Shown here: positions 9,573-19,100 of the stretch, in pieces
Layout of the letters: each line of letters begins with the position of its first letter
Position numbering within the stretch: the stretch's first letter is position 1
Source of the DNA: Richelia sp. UBA3308
GTDB lineage: Bacteria > Cyanobacteriota > Cyanobacteriia > Cyanobacteriales > Nostocaceae
Direction: 5' to 3'
DNA length: 64,000 bases
Assembly: GCA_002361335.1 (NCBI GenBank)
Contig: DESS01000002.1
Span: 1 to 64,000, forward strand
Program-made: the position numbers and the translations under genes
The notes under the pieces: generated by a model
What the model saw: only the letters and a program-made list of their open reading frames with translations
Told to the model about the DNA's origin: nothing
Database searches by the model: none

Positions 9573-10313
9573 ATGGAAAAAGATTTTTACTTACAGTATG
9601 CATCAGTGGAAGATAAACATTGGTGGTTTGTAGCGCGTCGCCAAATAATAGAACAAGTAATTGCTAATTTGAATTTACCAAAAAATTCTCTAATCTTAGA
9701 AGCGGGTTGTGGTACTGGTGGTAATTTACAAATGTTATCTCGTCATGGAAGAGTTTCGGCAATGGAGTTAGATGAAATTGCTTGTCAACTTGCCAATCAA
9801 CGCCAAGTAACTCCAGTAAAACCGGGTAGTTTACCGGATAATATTCCTTTCGCTTTGCAGTATGACTTAATTTTGATACTAGATGTCATCGAACATCTTG
9901 ATGATGATTTCTCTGCACTCAAAGCTTTGTATTATAAACTGAAGCCTGGAGGTTATTTATTAATTACGGTTCCAGCTTATCAGTTTTTATGGAGCGAACA
10001 CGATGAAATCAACCATCATAAACGCCGCTACCGATTAAAAGGTTTAAAAGAAGTGGTAAAAAAGGCAGGCTATCAAATACATTACGGAAGTTATTTTAAT
10101 ACTTTTCTATTTCCCCTTGTTGCAATAGTGCGTGGTTTAGGAAAGCTGTTACCAAAACAAAACAACAATCAACTTAGCAGCGATTTGGTATTACCATCAA
10201 AACCAGTTAATCAATTTTTCAAATGGTTATTTGCTAGCGAACGTTATTTTATCGATAGATTTTCTCTACCTTTTGGTGTATCTATTTTATTATTAGCACG
10301 AAAACCAAATTAA
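9573..10313 (+). CDS. Class I SAM-dependent methyltransferase
   Basis: A 246-residue Rossmann-fold methyltransferase. Motif I is LILEAGCGTGGNLQML (about residues 40-55), and motif II ends in the acidic residue of SAMELDEIA. The segment DLILILDVIEHLDDD (about 94-108) is the Methyltransf_11-type motif, and LKPGGYLLITVPAY is the following strand-turn. The N-terminal HWWFVARRQII stretch is typical of the subgroup found in polysaccharide and lipid-glycan clusters. It likely methylates a sugar or lipid-linked precursor of the neighbouring pathway; the substrate is unproven. A hydrophobic stretch near residue 180 (FNTFLFPLVAIVRGLG) could touch the membrane. The ATG at 9573 has no clear Shine-Dalgarno sequence. 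Confidence 0.85.
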   Translation: MEKDFYLQYASVEDKHWWFVARRQIIEQVIANLNLPKNSLILEAGCGTGGNLQMLSRHGRVSAMELDEIACQLANQRQVTPVKPGSLPDNIPFALQYDLILILDVIEHLDDDFSALKALYYKLKPGGYLLITVPAYQFLWSEHDEINHHKRRYRLKGLKEVVKKAGYQIHYGSYFNTFLFPLVAIVRGLGKLLPKQNNNQLSSDLVLPSKPVNQFFKWLFASERYFIDRFSLPFGVSILLLARKPN

Positions 10314-10448
10314 TATTTTATATAGAAACAGCCTATGTTCACAGACTATTAGCTTTTTCGCAATCAGCTTCGCTGGTGCCGGAGGCAATCGCCAAGCGCA
10401 TGCGTGAGCGGCTTATCGCAATTTGGCAAAGCACCTACTGGCAGCCAA

Positions 10449-10499
10449 AAAGCCTGTCTTCACAGGCTTTGTAAATCTAGCGATACCCTTATAGGGTAT
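10449..10499 (+). terminator. Two consecutive hairpins, possible terminator
   Basis: A perfect 9-base stem AAAGCCTGT/ACAGGCTTT with loop CTTC (10449-10470) is followed by a 7-base stem ATACCCT/AGGGTAT with a 3-base loop (10483-10499). They separate the methyltransferase gene from the next GT2 gene. The T-run after the first hairpin is short, so termination may be partial. Confidence 0.5.
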
Positions 10500-10564
10500 T
10501 GTGAAAAAATTACGGTTGCTGTAATCATTCCTTAACAATTGATAATTGAACATTCATCCTTCAG

Positions 10565-11524
10565 ATGACTCAACCAATAGTTTCTATTGTTATCCCAATT
10601 TATAACGAAGAAGAAAACATTCCCGAACTTTATCGTCGTTTACAAACTGCGATCGAACAATTAGATGGAGAAGCAGAATTAATTTTTATTGACGATGGTA
10701 GTCGGGATAATTCTTTAAATTTGATGCGTAAAATTTATGAGCGCGATTATCGGTTTAACTATATCAGTTTAGCTCGTAATTTTGGTCATCAAATAGCTGT
10801 AACTGCTGGTTTAAATTTTGTTCGCGGTAAAGTTGTAGTTGTAATGGATGCCGATTTACAAGATCCACCAGAATTAATTTTACCAATGATTGCCAAATGG
10901 CGACAAGGTTATCAAGTCGTTTATGCTCAACGTCTCTCTCGTAAAAAAGAAAGTTTTTTCAAACGGTTTACAGCTTATACTTTTTATCGTATTTTAAGAC
11001 GTTTAGCCGATGTAAATATACCTCCAGATACTGGCGATTTTTGTTTGATGGATAGGGAGGTAGTTGATATTCTTAATGCTATGCCCGAACGCAATCGTTA
11101 CATACGCGGTTTGCGTGCTTGGGTAGGTTTTCGACAAACAGCAATACCATTTGAAAGAGAGCCGCGTTTTTCTGGAAAAGTCAAGTATTCCTTTGCTAAA
11201 TCTTGGGCGTTAGCTATTAATGGAATTATTTCGTTTTCAAGAGTTCCTTTAAAGCTTGCTACTTATTTAGGAATGCTTTCAGCAGGAGTCGCTTTATTCA
11301 TGATATTTTTAGTTTTATATTGGCGTTTGTTTAATCTTGCTTCTCCTTTAATTGGCTACACTTTGATTACGATTGCACTGTTTTTCTTGGGTTCGGTACA
11401 GTTATTTTGTATTGGTATTTTAGGTGAATATATTGGTCGTATTTATGAAGAAGTTAAAGGTCGTCCTATTTATACAGTCAAAGAAATGAGAAAATCTAAT
11501 AATAGGACAAAAGTTAATTTGTAG
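10565..11524 (+). CDS. GtrB/ArnC-like bactoprenol glycosyltransferase (GT2)
   Basis: A 319-residue GT2 enzyme of the bactoprenol glucosyltransferase class. Diagnostic segments are IPIYNEEENIPEL (residues 10-22), FIDDGSRDNS (41-50), ARNFGHQIAVTAGL (70-83) and VMDADLQDPPELI (93-105), with D95/D97 as the metal-binding DxD. Two C-terminal membrane hairpin helices (about 230-256 and 262-295) are as in GtrB, including the ILGEYIGRIYEEVKGRP signature. It should make a polyprenyl-phosphate-linked hexose on the cytoplasmic side. The next gene encodes a small multi-helix protein of the size of the flippases that accompany GtrB/ArnC enzymes, which supports a load-flip-transfer module. The exact sugar is unknown. 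Confidence 0.9.
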   Translation: MTQPIVSIVIPIYNEEENIPELYRRLQTAIEQLDGEAELIFIDDGSRDNSLNLMRKIYERDYRFNYISLARNFGHQIAVTAGLNFVRGKVVVVMDADLQDPPELILPMIAKWRQGYQVVYAQRLSRKKESFFKRFTAYTFYRILRRLADVNIPPDTGDFCLMDREVVDILNAMPERNRYIRGLRAWVGFRQTAIPFEREPRFSGKVKYSFAKSWALAINGIISFSRVPLKLATYLGMLSAGVALFMIFLVLYWRLFNLASPLIGYTLITIALFFLGSVQLFCIGILGEYIGRIYEEVKGRPIYTVKEMRKSNNRTKVNL

Positions 11525-11620
11525 AGGCTTTGCACTGCAACGTATCACTATCCACAATCTTTCTACAAAAATCACGTTTCAATAGTATTCTTTCGTTGAT
11601 AAATTATTCTCAATAAATCC

Positions 11621-11641
11621 ACAATCCAAAATCTAAAATCC
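11621..11641. repeat. Short repeat abutting a start codon (AATCCAAAATCTAAAATCC type)
   Basis: The CAATCCAAAATCTAAAATCC element ends one base before the ATG at 11643, leaving no Shine-Dalgarno site. The inverse type (GGATTTTAGATTTTGGATTTT) occurs at 63473-63504. Confidence 0.6.
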
Positions 11642-11642
11642 T

Positions 11643-12011
11643 ATGTCTTGGCAAGAATTTTGTTTGCTGCTATTATCAGTTTCTGCAAGCGTAACCGGAC
11701 AATTATTTTTAAAAATAGGAGCGGGAAAGTTAGGGAGAGTTGATACAGCAAATGCTATTAAACAAATTTTGGGAATTATTACAACCCCGGAATTATTAAT
11801 CGGTTTAGCTTGTTATGGTATTGGTGCTATTATTTATATTCTTCTGCTAACTAGAGTTAATTTAAGTGTAGCAGGACCTTCTGCATCTTTAGTTTACGTT
11901 TTTTCGGTATTATTGGGCTATTTTATTTTTAAAGAATCTATTCCCTTTATGCGTCTTGTAGGTTTAAGTTTAATTGTTTGTGGTGTGATATTCGTCGTTT
12001 GGCAAAAGTAA
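11643..12011 (+). CDS. SMR/EamA-like four-helix membrane protein (ArnE-like carrier)
   Basis: A 122-residue protein made of four membrane helices (about residues 4-20, 46-68, 73-93, 99-119). The SASVTGQLFLKIGAGKLG start and the GPSASLVYVFSVLLGYFIFKESI half are typical of the drug/metabolite transporter superfamily, in particular the small ArnE/ArnF- and SMR-like carriers. Directly downstream of a GtrB/ArnC-type GT2, the most likely role is flipping the polyprenyl-phosphate sugar to the periplasmic face; that is context-based. It may work as a dimer. The start codon is immediately preceded by a dispersed repeat rather than a ribosome binding site. A decayed DUF2079 gene follows. Confidence 0.8.
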   Translation: MSWQEFCLLLLSVSASVTGQLFLKIGAGKLGRVDTANAIKQILGIITTPELLIGLACYGIGAIIYILLLTRVNLSVAGPSASLVYVFSVLLGYFIFKESIPFMRLVGLSLIVCGVIFVVWQK

Positions 12012-12054
12012 AAATCGCTTAATAACTATTTATCAATAAGGTAGCAAAACAGCT

Positions 12055-12350
12055 ATGAATTCAAAAGTTGATACCAGAGAAGATTTAAATTTAGATTTTA
12101 TCGGGCATAAACAAAATCAATAAATTCAATAAATTGTTGTTAATTGGTTGATTGCGATCGCGACTTTAATTTTATTTACTTGTAGCAGTTTGCGACATAT
12201 ATTATTTCAATCTACTGCTTTTGATTTAGTCATCTTTGCTGGAACTCTTTATTTAATTAGTCAGGAAGAAGCCCCAATTTCTTGTTTCCTAGTATAATTT
12301 GGTGATTTATTGCTTTTTTAGCTTTGTACAAGCTGCCTGAAGGCTTTTTT
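12055..12350 (+). pseudogene. Relic of a DUF2079 membrane protein gene
   Basis: Reading from the ATG at 12055 gives a hydrophilic start, two in-frame stops (TAA at 12121 and shortly after). It continues in the same frame as IVVNWLIAIATLILF, then SSLRHILFQSTAFDLVIFAG and TLYLISQEEAPISCFL before another stop at about 12295. SSLRH.LFQSTAFDLGIFDQ..YLISQ...PIS.FL is, to my recollection, the N-terminal signature of cyanobacterial DUF2079 proteins. A little further, shifted, FLALYKLPEG resembles the next conserved stretch. The gene has lost most of its length and carries stops and frameshifts, so it is dead. Intact DUF2079 proteins are GT-C-like membrane proteins, so the cluster once had an additional member here. 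Confidence 0.72.
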
Positions 12351-12456
12351 GAATACAGGGGATGCTCCCTCCATATCGAGTGATTGAATTTTCACCAACA
12401 AATAAGCGATGATGTTTACTTGTTTATCAAGCCCTAGTTTTTTACAACTCTAATCC

Positions 12457-13728
12457 ATGACTCAATCTAAGACAAAATTTAAATATATTTTAGATAATGG
12501 TTTAGTTTTCCCGACAATAATGTGGCTTTTCAGTCGGTTGCTAATTATTGTGGCAATGTTGTTGATTGCTCCTTCACTTCCCATCCCCGAAAATGCTCAA
12601 CCTCCTACTTTCGGTTGGGATGTTTTTTACGCATGGGATAGTGTATGGTATCACAGAATTGTTGTTGTTGGTTATGAATTTATCAATGATGGCAAACAAT
12701 ATTCTGTTGCCTTTTTTCCGCTTTTACCTTTGTTAACTCGTATTATTATGTATTTTGGCTTGCCTTTTAAAATCGCAGCCACCTTATTAAATAATTTCGC
12801 GTTTTTAGGTGCTTTAATTATTCTTTACTCTTGGGTAAAAGAAAATTATGGTAGAAGTGCGGCCCGTTGGAGTACTGTTGTTTTAGCTTGGTTTCCTTAT
12901 TCTCTTTACGGAACCGTAATTTATACTGAAGGATTATTTTTATTATTTAGTACGGCGGCTTTACGTGCTTTTGATAAAAAACACCATACTTCGGCGGCGA
13001 TTTGGGGAATTTTATCTACAGCAACTCGAATCACTGGAGTCATGTTGATTCCCGCTTTTTTATTCGTTTCTTGGAAGCAAGGTAGAAATTTAAAAGCTTA
13101 TCTGGCTAGTTTCGCTGTTGGTATTGGTGCCTTTCTATATAGTTTATATTGTCTAATTAAATTTGGTGACGCTTTAGCATTTGTTCACGTACAAAAAGGT
13201 TGGCGAGATTCCACGGGATTCGCAGCAGAAGGTTGGTGGAATATGTTAATGCAAATTATTTTAGGTTCTCCGCTATTATTTGGTTTAATTGTTATCAGTG
13301 GTTTTTTACTATGGCGTTTTCGTCAACAATTAGCTGATATCAAGTTGCGCTCTCTATTCTATTTCTTATGGTTATTATTATGGTTCTCTATAGGTGAACC
13401 CTTGTGGTTAGCTGATTCTAATCCATTTATAACAATTCCTTTAATTAAAATAGTTATTATCTTCGGTGGACTTTATTTATTGTGGTATTCACGAGCTAAA
13501 ATTCCTTTAGTGGCTACAGTTTACGGCTTTTTTTCCTATGCTTTAATACTCAATACCGGACTAACTCTTTCTGTGGAGCGCTACGCTTATGGTATTGTTT
13601 CTTTGTCTGTGGCTTTAGGATTGTTGTTAAAACGTTATCCTGCTTGGGGGTATGCCATAACAGGATTTTCTGCTATTTTACTAGCAAGTTTAGCTGTACA
13701 ATTTTCTCACAATCAGTGGGTGGCTTAA
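12457..13728 (+). CDS. PIG-V-like mannosyltransferase family membrane protein
   Basis: A 423-residue polytopic protein resembling GPI mannosyltransferase 2 (PIG-V, GT76). After the first helix comes FYAWDSVWYHRIVVVGYEF (about residues 59-77), where the WDS/WYH motif holds the conserved acidic residue of the family. It is followed by VAFFPLLPLLTR and, near 145-160, GTVIYTEGLFLLFSTAALRA, also family-typical. About ten helices are visible, with no soluble catalytic tail. It should transfer a mannose-like residue from a polyprenyl-phosphate donor on the outer face of the membrane; bacterial homologues are poorly studied. It is the last rightward gene of the cluster. A GAAGGAAG repeat begins three bases after the stop. 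Confidence 0.82.
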   Translation: MTQSKTKFKYILDNGLVFPTIMWLFSRLLIIVAMLLIAPSLPIPENAQPPTFGWDVFYAWDSVWYHRIVVVGYEFINDGKQYSVAFFPLLPLLTRIIMYFGLPFKIAATLLNNFAFLGALIILYSWVKENYGRSAARWSTVVLAWFPYSLYGTVIYTEGLFLLFSTAALRAFDKKHHTSAAIWGILSTATRITGVMLIPAFLFVSWKQGRNLKAYLASFAVGIGAFLYSLYCLIKFGDALAFVHVQKGWRDSTGFAAEGWWNMLMQIILGSPLLFGLIVISGFLLWRFRQQLADIKLRSLFYFLWLLLWFSIGEPLWLADSNPFITIPLIKIVIIFGGLYLLWYSRAKIPLVATVYGFFSYALILNTGLTLSVERYAYGIVSLSVALGLLLKRYPAWGYAITGFSAILLASLAVQFSHNQWVA

Positions 13729-13730
13729 AA

Positions 13731-13771
13731 CGAAGTAAGAAGGAAGAAGGAAGAAGTAAGAAGGAAGAAGA
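13731..13771. repeat. GAAGGAAGAAGTAAGAAG tandem repeat at a gene end
   Basis: Degenerate 7-8 base units (GAAGGAA/GAAGTAA) begin almost directly after the stop codon at 13728. The same element follows the clpS stop (42591) and, in inverse orientation, forms the end of the gene at 1972. Confidence 0.8.
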
Positions 13772-14860
13772 CTGAAATTGGGATGAGGATTTCAAGTTGG
13801 AAATTTTAACAACTCAACCACTTTTAATTACCGCTAAAGGCTGAGGAAATCGTAAAATGTCTATTACCTTCTAATACGGATTTCCAACCAAACATAGAGC
13901 CACAGCCAAGATTTATTTTGGATTTCAAACAGGTGATATGGTAGTAGTCTTTTTCATTAGTTTTGACGGGTTAATTTATTCACTTTTCTCCCCCTGCTCC
14001 CCGAGATGGAGCCTTAAAAAATGGGCAGGCTTGTTGTGAAAGATACCGGATGCTCCACTAATTAATTGGTTTATGAAGCCTGCCCATTTTTTTTACGGAA
14101 ATTGTAACCCTGCTCCCCCTGCTCCCCTTGCTTTCTCCCCCCCTTTAGATAAACCCTCCAGAGAAATAAAATTTCATATGTATTTTGGATTACAAGAATC
14201 TTGCTTCTAAAATGCTTAAATGATTTAACGATCGAATCTCAATCTACAGAAGTATCTTCAGATATTAATCAATTCAGTATTTATACTGTCTGCATTCAAA
14301 TAAGTATTTGTCATTATGAAAATGTTGTAACTTTAACTAGTTATCATTAATAATTAATGTATAAAAAATAGTTTATTCATTTAAACTTTAAAAAGAAGAT
14401 TGATTAGTTTCAAGTATAAACTACATTAGTACTAAAGTATTGTTTCGGCTGATGCAAAAAATAACATTTCTGGATATAAATTGCTTTGCGAGCATCTAGA
14501 ATGCATGCAAGCTTACCTTTTAACCTGATGAAACCAATTAGTTCACCGTAGCGTCTTATCAAGGTATTGCGCTTATAAGGTAAGCATAGTAAGAGTGAAA
14601 ATTTTAACCTTTTTTTAAATGGACAAATTATTCCTAGAAGGTAAAATAAACTCTACCGCCAGTAAACAGTACAGCCATGTCTAGTGCATCAGGGATACGC
14701 GTAGCTGTAGAAAATGTTTCAGAAATTTCAGATTTAGAACCCCTGAACGTAAAATACATCCGCCTTCCAAAGGCAAACTTCTGTTAACCTGTGTTTAATT
14801 TTCCAGGATTACTAGAAATTAATCCGGTAACAAAAAAATAAAGAAACTATGTAATAACTT
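13772..14860. other. Long intergenic region without a gene
   Basis: About 1.1 kb without a convincing ORF. It contains CTGCTCCCC tandem motifs (around 13988-14005 and 14108-14146), a large inverted repeat (14016-14092, listed separately) and a spaced inverted repeat GCTTACCTT (14511-14519) / AAGGTAAGC (14577-14585). The rest is AT-rich. Confidence 0.6.
14016..14092. other. 17-base perfect inverted repeat with 43-base loop
   Basis: AAAAAATGGGCAGGCTT (14016-14032) is perfectly complementary to AAGCCTGCCCATTTTTT (14076-14092). The A/T-run flanks make it a bidirectional terminator candidate, a small structured RNA, or a miniature mobile element remnant. No target-site duplication is obvious. Confidence 0.6.
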
Positions 14861-14903
14861 ACCGTCATATCCGTGAATGACGGTTCATGCATGAAGGAGC
14901 CGT
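14861..14903 (+). promoter_or_regulatory. Overlapping alternative hairpins at the deacetylase start
   Basis: ACCGTCAT (14861-14868) pairs with ATGACGGT (14877-14884). ACGGTTC (14880-14886) can instead pair with GAGCCGT (14897-14903), holding the ATG at 14891 in its loop. The two stems share bases 14880-14884 and exclude each other. A good AAGGAG at 14894-14899 lies nine bases before an in-frame GTG (14909), so translation may really begin there. Confidence 0.45.
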
Positions 14904-15820
14904 ATCTGGTGGAAAATAAGAAGTCGTTAGCTTTACCTCAAGGAATATTAATTGGCCTCACCGCCTTGTGTGGTAGTTTTGCCTTTGGGTTAATGTTGCC
15001 TATCAAGCGGGATAGTATCAATGCAAGTAGTCACCAACAAATAAAAGTCGAAAAAATTAAAGCTGCATCTGGTTCACTTTCTCGTATAAAAGAATTTCAG
15101 GGGGCAATGCTTGCCACTTGGCAACAGGAAGCCATATCTAAAGGTGTCTTTCATACAGTGCCGTCTTCGTTTCACGGCAAAACAATCAAACAAGCAAAAC
15201 TTGCTCCCAATGATAAATTAATTGCCCTTACCTTTGACGATGGACCTTGGCCGAAGTATACTGCTCAGATACTGGAAATATTAAAAAATAATAACATTAA
15301 AGCTACGTTTTTTGTTGTTGGGCAAGTATTAAAAAACCATCCCGACTTAGGAAGGCGAATAGTAACTGAAGGTCATACTATTGGTAACCATACTTGGCAT
15401 CATTGGTATCATTTCTTTAACAGACAAGCTGCGGCATTGGAAATTGACCGTACCTCAGACCTGATTTATAAAACTACAGGCACGAAAACTACATTATTTA
15501 GACCTCCCGGTGGAATATTGCATAATGGCTTAGCAGCCTACGCTAGAAGTAAAAATTATACCGTGGTAATGTGGTCTGCTGATTCTATTGATTATGCCCT
15601 TCCTTCCCCTCCTACTTTAGTAAATAGGGTCGTCAGGCAGGCTTCTCCTGGTGGTATCGTTTTATTACATGATGGTGGTGGCCCCCGTAAAAATACTGTT
15701 GCTGCTTTACCAACAATGATCAGCAAGTTGAAAAAGAAAGGTTATCGTTTTGTGACTATTCCACAATTGTTAGAACATCAGGAAAAGCGTCAAAAGACGT
15801 TGACAGCACAAAATAAATAG
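14891..15820 (+). CDS. Polysaccharide deacetylase (NodB homology, CE4)
   Basis: From the ATG at 14891 this is a 309-residue membrane-anchored or secreted deacetylase. One hydrophobic segment (PQGILIGLTALCGSFAFGLM) forms the N-terminal anchor. The NodB domain has LTFDDGPWPKYT (motif 1, D116 catalytic and D117 metal ligand), GHTIGNHTWHH (motif 2, metal ligands H167 and H171), LFRPPGG (motif 3), and the closing VLLHDGGG motif with a histidine. It should remove N- or O-acetyl groups from peptidoglycan or an exopolysaccharide outside the cell. Frames open further upstream to a GTG at 14873, but that lies inside a hairpin. A GTG at 14909 with AAGGAG nine bases before it is a serious alternative start. 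Both flanks are repeat-rich and it stands alone. Confidence 0.92.
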   Translation: MKEPYLVENKKSLALPQGILIGLTALCGSFAFGLMLPIKRDSINASSHQQIKVEKIKAASGSLSRIKEFQGAMLATWQQEAISKGVFHTVPSSFHGKTIKQAKLAPNDKLIALTFDDGPWPKYTAQILEILKNNNIKATFFVVGQVLKNHPDLGRRIVTEGHTIGNHTWHHWYHFFNRQAAALEIDRTSDLIYKTTGTKTTLFRPPGGILHNGLAAYARSKNYTVVMWSADSIDYALPSPPTLVNRVVRQASPGGIVLLHDGGGPRKNTVAALPTMISKLKKKGYRFVTIPQLLEHQEKRQKTLTAQNK

Positions 15821-16113
15821 TTATTAGTTATTATCTGTTACTTATTATTTGTTAGTTGTTACTGATAAATGATATTGAATCCCTATTAATTGATTTTTAC
15901 TTCTAGAATTTAGGTTAATGACTAAGAAATGAAAGGGTACGGCAAGATACGCCGTATCCTTATTAATTTAGTTGTTAGTTGTTGGTTATTAGTTGTTGGT
16001 TGTTAGTTGCTAGTTGTTAGTTGTTAGTTATTACTTATTACTTATTACTTCTTACTTATTACTTATTACTTCTTACTTATTACTTCTTACTTCTTACTTC
16101 TTACTTCTTACTT
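15821..16113. repeat. Extended heptamer repeat array (TTAGTTG / TTACTTA / TTACTTC)
   Basis: The gap begins with TTATTAGTTATTA right after the deacetylase stop. From about 15968 it becomes an almost unbroken array of TTAGTTG, then TTACTTA and TTACTTC units. It fits the STRR class of heterocystous cyanobacteria. There is no CRISPR-type spacer structure. Confidence 0.85.
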
Positions 16114-16127
16114 AAAAAAATATGTTT

Positions 16128-16157
16128 GTAGTAGCGCAGCCTAGAGGGCGCTACTAC
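16128..16157 (-). terminator. Hairpin downstream of glutamate synthase
   Basis: GTAGTAGCGC (16128-16137) pairs perfectly with GCGCTACTAC (16148-16157). In the leftward direction a run of seven T follows after about seven bases. It lies just beyond the stop of the leftward glutamate synthase gene, so it is a likely terminator. Confidence 0.55.
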
Positions 16158-16192
16158 GAGTCATGAATTAGAAATGTTTCACCACAAACGAT

Positions 16193-19100
16193 TTAACAAC
16201 TAAACCTGACTAAATTGCTTTTTTGGGAATCAACTTCAGGAGAATCAGCTTCAGAAGGGGGTACTAATTGCCAGAATTTCGGTAGAAACTCTTGCCAATT
16301 ATCTAGAATCTTTTTAGCTTTCGCCGATTCGGTACGCTCAAAATGACTAGTAATCAAATTCTTCAATTGCTCTTCCCCAGCCTGGGTTGTCACTCGCATA
16401 ATGCTAACAATTTCTAGGTTGACTAATTGAGGGAACTTACCATCTTCATCTAAGAAGTAACCCAATCCCCCTGTCATACCCGCTGCCACATTACGTCCAA
16501 CATTACCCAAAACTACTATTACACCGCCAGTCATATATTCACAACAATGATCCCCAGCACCTTCAATTACTGCCGTACCTTTAGAATTACGTACCCCAAA
16601 ACGTTCGCCAGCTTTCCCCCTGGCAAATAATATTCCACCAGTGGCACCGTAAAGACAGGTATTGCCAATTATCACGTTTTGTGTTGTGTCATATTTTGCA
16701 TTTGCTGGGGGTTTAATAATTATTTCTCCACCATTCATTCCTTTGCCGACGTAATCGTTAGCTTCTCCTAACAATGTCATTGTCATTCCATTGAGCAAAA
16801 ATGCACCGAAACTTTGTCCGACGCTGCCGGTAAAGGTTAAATTAATTTGCCCACCGAAGTTGCGATCGCCATATTTTGATGCAATTACTCCGGCGATACG
16901 TGCGCCTACTGTTCTATCGGTGTTAACGACAGCAATTGTTTTATTTATTGTAGAATGTCCTTGAATGGCACTTTGAATTTCAGTATCTGCCAACAAATCA
17001 TCATCCAATACTGCGCCGTTGCTATGAACTTCCTCGTGTTGCAACCAACTGCGATCGCTTTTGGCATCGGGTAATTTCAATAAGCAATCAAGATTCAATG
17101 CCCGTGTCTTAGCTAAATCAACACCGGAACGCATTTTCATTAAGTCAGCTCGTCCAATTACTTCTGATAAGGAACGATAACCAAATCTTGCTAACAAACT
17201 GCGTACTTCTTCAGCAATAAAGTAAAAGAAGTTTACCACGTGTTCTGGGGTTCCGGGAAACCGCTTGCGTAATTCTTCCTTCTGAGAAGCTACACCCACT
17301 GGACAGTTATTAGTATGACATATCCGCGCCATAATACAACCTTCGGCAATCATGGCAATGGAGCCGAAACCAAATTCTTCTCCCCCCATCATTGCTGCCA
17401 TCAATACGTCCCAACCGCTCTTTAAACCGCCATCTACTCGCAAAATTACGCGATCGCGCAGACCATTTTCGATCAAGACTCGATGCACTTCACTTAATCC
17501 GAGTTCCCACGGCGATCCTGCGTGTTTAATCGAACTTAATGGAGATGCTCCTGTACCCCCGTCATGACCGGAAATTTGGATAATATCGGCGTTGGCTTTG
17601 GCTACACCGGCTGCAATTGTACCAATACCGATTTCTGCTACTAGTTTTACGGAAACTTTGGCTTCGGGGTTAATTTGGTGCAAGTCAAATATTAACTGCG
17701 CTAAGTCTTCGATGGAATAAATATCATGATGTGGTGGTGGCGAAATTAAAGTCACTCCTGGTTTGGAACGCCTTAAACTGGCAATATATTCGCTGACTTT
17801 TCTACCCGGTAATTGTCCCCCCTCACCAGGTTTTGCACCTTGAGCCATCTTAATTTCAATTTGTTTGGCGCTCATCAGATACTCTGGAGTTACGCCAAAT
17901 CGTCCTGATGCAACTTGCTTGATGGCACTTGATACTGTATCGCCTTTAACTAAACCGTTTAAATGAGGTAATGTTGGCGAATGTCCATTTTCATCAACAT
18001 CATCTAAAATTCCCATACGTATGGGATCTTCACCACCTTCACCTGAGTTCGATTTTCCACCTAATCTATTCATGGCGATCGCCAAGGTTTCGTGTGCTTC
18101 TCTTGACAATGCTCCTAGGGACATTCCCCCAGTACAAAAACGTTTAACTATTTCGCTAACTGGTTCTACTTCTTCAATGGAAATCGCCTCTCTATCGCTT
18201 TGAAAGTCCAGTAAATCCCGTAACGCAGTTATAGGTCTATTTTGCAAATGCTTTTGATAAACTGCGTAGTGGTCGTAATTTTTACCTTTAACAGCTTGAT
18301 GTAGGGCTTTGGCTATTTCGGGGCTGTTCATATGGTATTCGCCACCACGACGATATTGCACAAAACCTAAGTTTTCTAGCTTTTTGGCGGTTAATTCGGG
18401 GAATGCTTTGCAGTGAACTGATAATACTTCTTGAGCCAATTCACTAACAGTAATTCCACCAATGCGGGAAGTAGTACCATAAAATCCTAAATCTAATAAA
18501 TCTCTACCAATACCAATAGCTTCAAAAATTTGCGCTCCTTGGTAACTACTCAGCAGAGAAATTCCCATTTTAGAAAGGATTTTTAGCAAACCGTTTTTTA
18601 CAGCCTTGACATAATTCCCTTCATATTGTTCTAAACTTAAAGCAGCTATTTTACCACGCTGTATAAACTGTTGAGTTTTAGGATCTGACCACCAACTACG
18701 CAAAGTATCCAAAGCCATGTAAGGACAAACAGCAGCTGCACCAAAACCAATTAAACAGGCAAAATGATGAGTACTCCAACATTGAGCGGTATTAACCACT
18801 AAAGAAGTATTCATTCGCAACCCTTCCCGGATTAAATGGTGGTGTACCGCACCGACTGCCAGCAAAGGAGGAATGTAGGTATTATCTGCATTTATGGCTC
18901 CATACTCTTGCCATTCCTGGGAATTACCAGAAATTTTATCGCTCAATACCAAAATTGCAGCACCATTACGCACCGCTTCCACAGCTTGATTTTGCAAAGA
19001 TTCTACAGCCGCTTTTAATCCTTGGCGCCCCTTGGCAATCGGAAACACTGTAGATAATTCAACTGCATGAAAATCCGACTTTTCTATTTCAATTAATTGA

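Noticed and set aside
14880..14903. Group II intron domain V-like hairpin (CGGTTC...GAGCCG)
   Set aside because: Order of the arms is inverted relative to domain V and there is no intron ORF or other domain nearby.
15968..16113. Possible CRISPR array
   Set aside because: Units are 7 bases in direct tandem without spacers; this is an STRR array.
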